Shown piece by piece: positions 60,096 to 64,000 of a stretch of 64,000 bases of DNA; the stretch's first letter is position 1; every line of letters starts with the position of its first letter. The notes under the pieces are model-generated. The model was given only the letters and a program-made list of their open reading frames with translations, did no database searches and had not been told where the DNA came from. The stretch is taken from contig JAQTLN010000007.1 in the NCBI GenBank assembly GCA_028714875.1, positions 38,022 to 102,021 of the forward strand, given 5' to 3'. A program made the position numbers and the translations under genes. The DNA comes from Gallionellaceae bacterium. Its GTDB lineage: Bacteria > Pseudomonadota > Gammaproteobacteria > Burkholderiales > Thiobacillaceae.

Positions 60096-62774
60096 TTACA
60101 GCTTGCGCGATATATAGCGAACGCTGTCGTCTTCCGGGTGTGCTTCGACCTTGAAGCCGAGGCCTTCCGCCAGTTTGAGCATGCGCCGGTTGCTTTTCAG
60201 GACTTCGCCGTCCATGACGCGCATGCCTTTGGCGCGCGCGACGTCCATGAGTACGCCCATGAGCTTGTGGCCAATGCCTTGTTTCTGCCATTGGTCGTTG
60301 ATGACCACGGCGAATTCGCAGGATTCGCCATCCGGGTTGATGGCGAAGCGGGCGACGCCGAGTTCCACTTCGTTGCCATCCACCTGGGTGACGGCGAGCA
60401 GGGCCATTTCGCGGTCGTAGTCGATCTGGGTGAAGCGCACCAGCATGGCTTGCGAGAGTTCGCGCACGGCGTCCATGTAGCGGAAGTACTTGGTTTCCTC
60501 GGACAGCGCGCGCACGAAGCTTTGCGTCAGTTCGGCATCTTCCGGGCGGATCGGGCGGATCACCACGTCGGTGCCGTCGGGCAGTTGCCAGGTGCTGACC
60601 AGGTGCGCCGGGTAGGGGTGGATGGCCATGTGCGCGTAGCGGTCGGCGTTGGGCACGCGCGAGGCGATGATGATGCGGGCGTCGAGGGCGAGCGCGCCGT
60701 GTTCGTCGACCAGTAGCGGGTTGATGTCCAGTTCCTGAATCCAGGGCAGTTCGCAGACCATTTCCGAGACGCGCAGCAGCACCTGTTCCAGGGCGCCGAG
60801 ATCGGCCGCCGGGCGGTTGCGGAATTCACCCAGCAGCTTGATGACACGGGTGCGGTGCATCAGGTCGCGCGCCAGGAAGCGGTTGAGCGGGGGCAGGGTG
60901 ACGGCGCGGTCTTGCGCGGCTTCGACGTCGACGCCGCCGCTGCCGAAGACGATGACCGGGCCGAGCACCGGGTCGGTGGTGACGCCCACCAGCACTTCAC
61001 GCGCGTTCGGGCGCTCCAGCATGGGTTCGATGACGACGCCGTCGAGCTTCGCGTCGGGCACGCGGCGCTGTACTTCGGCCATCATGCCGCTGTAGGCGGA
61101 GCGCACGGCATGGCCGCTGGACAGGCCCAGGCGCACGCCGCCGACGTCGGATTTGTGGCTGATGGTCTGTGAATTGATTTTCATGGCCACCGGGAAACCC
61201 ATCTGCTGGGCCATCAGCATGGCTTCGGTGGGGTCGCGCGCGATGGTGGTCTGCGCCACCGGGATGCGGAAGGCGGAAAGCAGGGCTTTCGATTCCACTT
61301 CGGTGAGCACATGGCGGCCTTGCGCCAGGGCGCTTTCGAGTATCAGGCGGGCACCTTCGACGTCCGGGTCGGTGCCCTTGGCGATGGGGCCGGGGGTCTG
61401 CATCAGCAGGCGCTGGTTTTCGTAATAGGCGGAGAGGTAGGAGAACACTTCCACCGCCGGTTCCGGGGTGGAGAAATTGGGAATGCCGGCGTCTTTGAAA
61501 CGCTGCCGGCCTTCCGCCACCTGGGCCTCGCCCATCCAGCAGGCGATGACCGGCTTGCTGGAGCTCTTCGCCACTTCCACCACCGCTTCGGCGGCTTCGG
61601 TGGGGCGGGTCATGGCCTGCGGCGTCAGCATCACCAGCACGCCATCCACGTTCTTGTCCGCCAGGCAGGCTTCCATGGTGGCGCGGTAGCGGGTGGCGGT
61701 GGCGTCGCCGATGACGTCGACCGGGTTGCTGTGCGACCAGTTGGCCGGCAACGCGGCATTGAGCTTGTCCATGGTCTCCGGACCCAGTTCCGCCAGCGTG
61801 ACGCCGAGGTCGACTGCGCGGTCGGTCGCCATCACGCCGGGGCCGCCGCCGTTGGTGACGATGACCAGGTTGCCGCCGGTCGGAGTGATGTGGGAGGAGA
61901 GGGCGCGCGCGGAGGCGAACAGTTGCGTGATGCTGGTGACGCGCACCACACCGGCGCGCCGCACCAGAGCGTCGAACACCGCGTCGGAACCGACCAGGGC
62001 GCCGGTGTGTGAGGCGACCGCCTTGGAGCCGGCCTCATGGCGGCCCACCTTGACCAATACGACCGGCTTGATCCGCGCCGTCGCGCGCAGGGCGCTCATG
62101 AAGCGGCGCGCGTCGCGGATGCCCTCGATGTACATGAGGATGCCCTTGGTGGCCGGGTCGTAGGCCAGGTAATCGAGGATTTCGCCGAAATCGAGATCGG
62201 CCGAGGCGCCGGTGGAAATCACGCTGGAGAAGCCGATGCCGTTGGCTTCCGCCCAGTCCAGCATCGCCGTGCACAGGGCGCCGGATTGCGACACCAGGGC
62301 GAGGTCGCCGGACAGCGTGGCGCCCTGGCTGAAAGTGGCGTTGAAGCCGATGGCCGGACGCTGCACGCCGAGGCAGTTGGGGCCGATGAAACGGATGTTG
62401 TGCTTCTTCGCGGCGGCCATGACCGCTTGTTCCAGGGCCACACCCGCGGGCCCGACTTCGCGGAAGCCGGCGGACAACACCACCGCGTGGTGAATGCCGC
62501 GCGCGCCGCACGCGGCCAGGATGCCGGGAATGGTCGGCGCGGGGGTCGCGATCAGGGCTAGTTCCGGCGTTTCCGGCAATTCGTCGGCCGAGGCGTAGCA
62601 ACGCTCGCCGTAGAGCTGATCGTGCTTGGGGTTGATCGGGTAGACATGGCCGGTGAAGCCGGACTTGCGCAGGTTGCGGAACAGGATGCCGGCAACCGAA
62701 TCCTCTTTCTCGCTGGCGCCGAAAACGACCACGGAACGAGGCATGAATAGGGGGTGAAGGTAGTGGTGGGACAT
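60096..62774 (-). CDS. NDP-forming acyl-CoA synthetase domain fused to GNAT acetyltransferase (PatZ/Pka-like)
   Basis: An 892-residue protein. The N-terminal CoA-binding and succinyl-CoA-synthetase-like part shows MPRSVVVFGASEKEDSVAGI, FIGPNCLGVQRPAIGFNATF and ALVSQSGALCTAML. An ATP-grasp part follows (about 480-700; KINSQTISHKSDVGGVRLGL). The C-terminal GNAT domain has the acetyl-CoA loop QKQGIGHKLMG at about residue 827. This layout is that of PatZ/Pat lysine acetyltransferases, whose synthetase part is often an inactive sensor. I cannot tell whether this one is catalytic. It is divergent from a deacetylase gene. Confidence 0.9.
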   Translation of the reverse strand: MSHHYLHPLFMPRSVVVFGASEKEDSVAGILFRNLRKSGFTGHVYPINPKHDQLYGERCYASADELPETPELALIATPAPTIPGILAACGARGIHHAVVLSAGFREVGPAGVALEQAVMAAAKKHNIRFIGPNCLGVQRPAIGFNATFSQGATLSGDLALVSQSGALCTAMLDWAEANGIGFSSVISTGASADLDFGEILDYLAYDPATKGILMYIEGIRDARRFMSALRATARIKPVVLVKVGRHEAGSKAVASHTGALVGSDAVFDALVRRAGVVRVTSITQLFASARALSSHITPTGGNLVIVTNGGGPGVMATDRAVDLGVTLAELGPETMDKLNAALPANWSHSNPVDVIGDATATRYRATMEACLADKNVDGVLVMLTPQAMTRPTEAAEAVVEVAKSSSKPVIACWMGEAQVAEGRQRFKDAGIPNFSTPEPAVEVFSYLSAYYENQRLLMQTPGPIAKGTDPDVEGARLILESALAQGRHVLTEVESKALLSAFRIPVAQTTIARDPTEAMLMAQQMGFPVAMKINSQTISHKSDVGGVRLGLSSGHAVRSAYSGMMAEVQRRVPDAKLDGVVIEPMLERPNAREVLVGVTTDPVLGPVIVFGSGGVDVEAAQDRAVTLPPLNRFLARDLMHRTRVIKLLGEFRNRPAADLGALEQVLLRVSEMVCELPWIQELDINPLLVDEHGALALDARIIIASRVPNADRYAHMAIHPYPAHLVSTWQLPDGTDVVIRPIRPEDAELTQSFVRALSEETKYFRYMDAVRELSQAMLVRFTQIDYDREMALLAVTQVDGNEVELGVARFAINPDGESCEFAVVINDQWQKQGIGHKLMGVLMDVARAKGMRVMDGEVLKSNRRMLKLAEGLGFKVEAHPEDDSVRYISRKL

Positions 62775-62932
62775 GGTTTGAGCGTGTGGTTTCAGGGGTG
62801 CTGGTGCTTGTTTACGGCGGTTATCCCCATTTCTTGAATGGGCTAGTTGTGGCCTGGGATGATAGACCTATGTGGGTTACCGTTACATGAACCGGGCGTA
62901 TAGTCATTATTGCTTTTCCCCTGCTCAACATC

Positions 62933-63856
62933 ATGCACACCGCCTACATCACCCATCCCGAATGTCTCCGGCACGATATGGGCCACCAGCATCCGGAAAG
63001 CCCGTCCCGCCTCAACGCCATCAACGACCGCCTCCATGCGGCGCACCTGTTTGATTACCTGCTGCATTACGAAGCGCCGCTGGCGCATCGCAGCCAGCTC
63101 GCGCGGGTGCATGACCCCGCCTACATCGACGCCATCGAGGCCGCCTCGCCTTACGAGGGCATGGTCAACCTGGATGGAGACACCGCGATGAATTCGCATA
63201 GCCTGGAAGCAGCCTATCGCGCCGCCGGCGGCGCGGTGATGGCGGTGGATCGGGTGATGCGCGGCGCGGTCGCCAACGCTTTCGTCGCCGCCCGCCCGCC
63301 CGGCCACCATGCCACCCGCAACCGCTCGATGGGCTTCTGCATCTTCAACAATGTCGCCGTCGCGGCGGCGCATGCCCTGGAAGCACATCATCTAGCGCGC
63401 GTCGCCATCGTCGATTTCGACGTGCACCACGGCAACGGCACCGAAGACATCTTTACCGACGACCCCAGGGTGATGTTCTGCTCTACCTTTCAGCACCCGT
63501 TCTACCCCTACAGCGGCGCCGACACGGTGAGCGACCACATCATCAACGTCCCCCTGCCGGCCGGTACCACCGGCAAGCGTTACCGCGAAGCGTTCGAGGA
63601 AAAGGTGCTGCCGAAGCTGGCCGCCTTCGAGCCGGAGATGCTGTTCTTCTCCGCCGGCTTCGACGGCCACCGCGAAGACGACATGGGCCAGTTCAGCCTG
63701 ATGGAAAGCGATTACATCTGGATTACCGAGCAATCCATGGCGGTGACCCAAGCCCACACCCGGGGCCGCGTCGTCTCGGTGCTGGAAGGGGGGTATGACC
63801 TGTCATCGCTGGGTCGCGGCGTGACTGAACACATTCGGGTGCTGGCGGGGTTGTAG
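62933..63856 (+). CDS. Histone deacetylase family protein (Zn-dependent deacylase)
   Basis: A 307-residue arginase-fold deacylase. The zinc and charge-relay motifs are complete: ARPPGHHATRN (His pair), VDFDVHHGNGTEDIF (Asp/His ligands), FSAGFDGHREDDMG (Asp ligand) and EGGYDL. The group includes class II-like lysine deacetylases and acetylpolyamine amidohydrolases, which the sequence does not separate with certainty. Divergent from the acetyltransferase, 158 bp away. Confidence 0.92.
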   Translation: MHTAYITHPECLRHDMGHQHPESPSRLNAINDRLHAAHLFDYLLHYEAPLAHRSQLARVHDPAYIDAIEAASPYEGMVNLDGDTAMNSHSLEAAYRAAGGAVMAVDRVMRGAVANAFVAARPPGHHATRNRSMGFCIFNNVAVAAAHALEAHHLARVAIVDFDVHHGNGTEDIFTDDPRVMFCSTFQHPFYPYSGADTVSDHIINVPLPAGTTGKRYREAFEEKVLPKLAAFEPEMLFFSAGFDGHREDDMGQFSLMESDYIWITEQSMAVTQAHTRGRVVSVLEGGYDLSSLGRGVTEHIRVLAGL

Positions 63857-63873
63857 CCCTCGCACTACCGGCT

Positions 63874-63976
63874 TTGTAGGTCAGGTTGCCGAAGGCTACC
63901 TGACGATTCACGGCCAAACTGCCAGATTGTTGGGACGATCGTCAGGTAGTCGCTGCGCGCCAACCTGACCTACGGC
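63874..63976. repeat. Paired REP (family B) at the right edge
   Basis: Starts gtaggtcaggttgccgaagg and ends caacctgacctac about 100 bp later, with gatcgtcaggtagtcgctgc inside. Same type as 31514 and 59858. Confidence 0.75.
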
Positions 63977-64000
63977 CTGCGCGTTATCCGATACGCCAGC

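Overview
The window looks like a chromosome segment from a GC-rich betaproteobacterium. The order gmk, yicC, kinase, PP2C phosphatase, rph, rdgB, hemW and the argD-argF-argG run are typical of that class. A late-cobalamin locus, a PEP-CTERM protein and many REP-type palindromes would fit Nitrosomonadales or Rhodocyclales, but I cannot place it to genus. No rRNA, tRNA or CRISPR array was found. Coordinates are + strand throughout.

Region 1 (1-16 kb) is a cobalamin uptake and late-synthesis locus, nearly all on the minus strand. A B12 riboswitch (about 15.64-15.82 kb) precedes btuB, cobO, btuC and btuD. Downstream come three toxin-antitoxin modules (vapBC-type, parDE, vapBC), cbiB, cobQ, a SWIM/Snf2 helicase, cobU and cobT; btuF is divergent. 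Palindromic repeats have entered several of these genes in frame (cobT, cobU, cobQ, btuD).

Region 2 (16-44.3 kb) is mostly housekeeping: hrpA, a secreted unknown, pabB, argD, argF, a DUF2283 gene, argG, ppnP, gmk, yicC, a Ser/Thr kinase overlapping a PP2C phosphatase, rph, rdgB, a histidine kinase/response regulator pair, hemW, a protein with an SSB-like acidic tail, uvrA, a REP-associated transposase (RAYT), a mazEF-type module, a broken second copy of the uvrA 3' end, and ppdK.

Region 3 (44.5-59.1 kb) is a chromosomal integron. A tyrosine integrase of the IntI type (57594-58589, +) is followed by a 139-bp tandem repeat that copies its own 3' end. On its other side about 14 gene cassettes, all coding on the minus strand, run down to 44.5 kb. 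I could place an attC or attC remnant after each of them. The cassettes are AT-rich against a GC-rich background and mostly encode unknown, secreted, membrane or defence-like proteins: EcsC family, UDG-like plus Nmad2-like, PEP-CTERM, TIR, HEPN-like, lipoprotein, and a 3.5-kb two-gene cassette with an 823-residue unknown protein. One cassette is present twice with no difference seen. Two attC sites are degenerate, so they appear to lock neighbouring cassettes together. The UDG-like/Nmad2-like pair and the two-gene cassette are the best candidates for undescribed systems.

Region 4 (59.1-64 kb) holds a second mazEF module and a divergent pair for protein acylation: an NDP-forming acyl-CoA synthetase with a GNAT domain and a class II-type histone deacetylase family protein.
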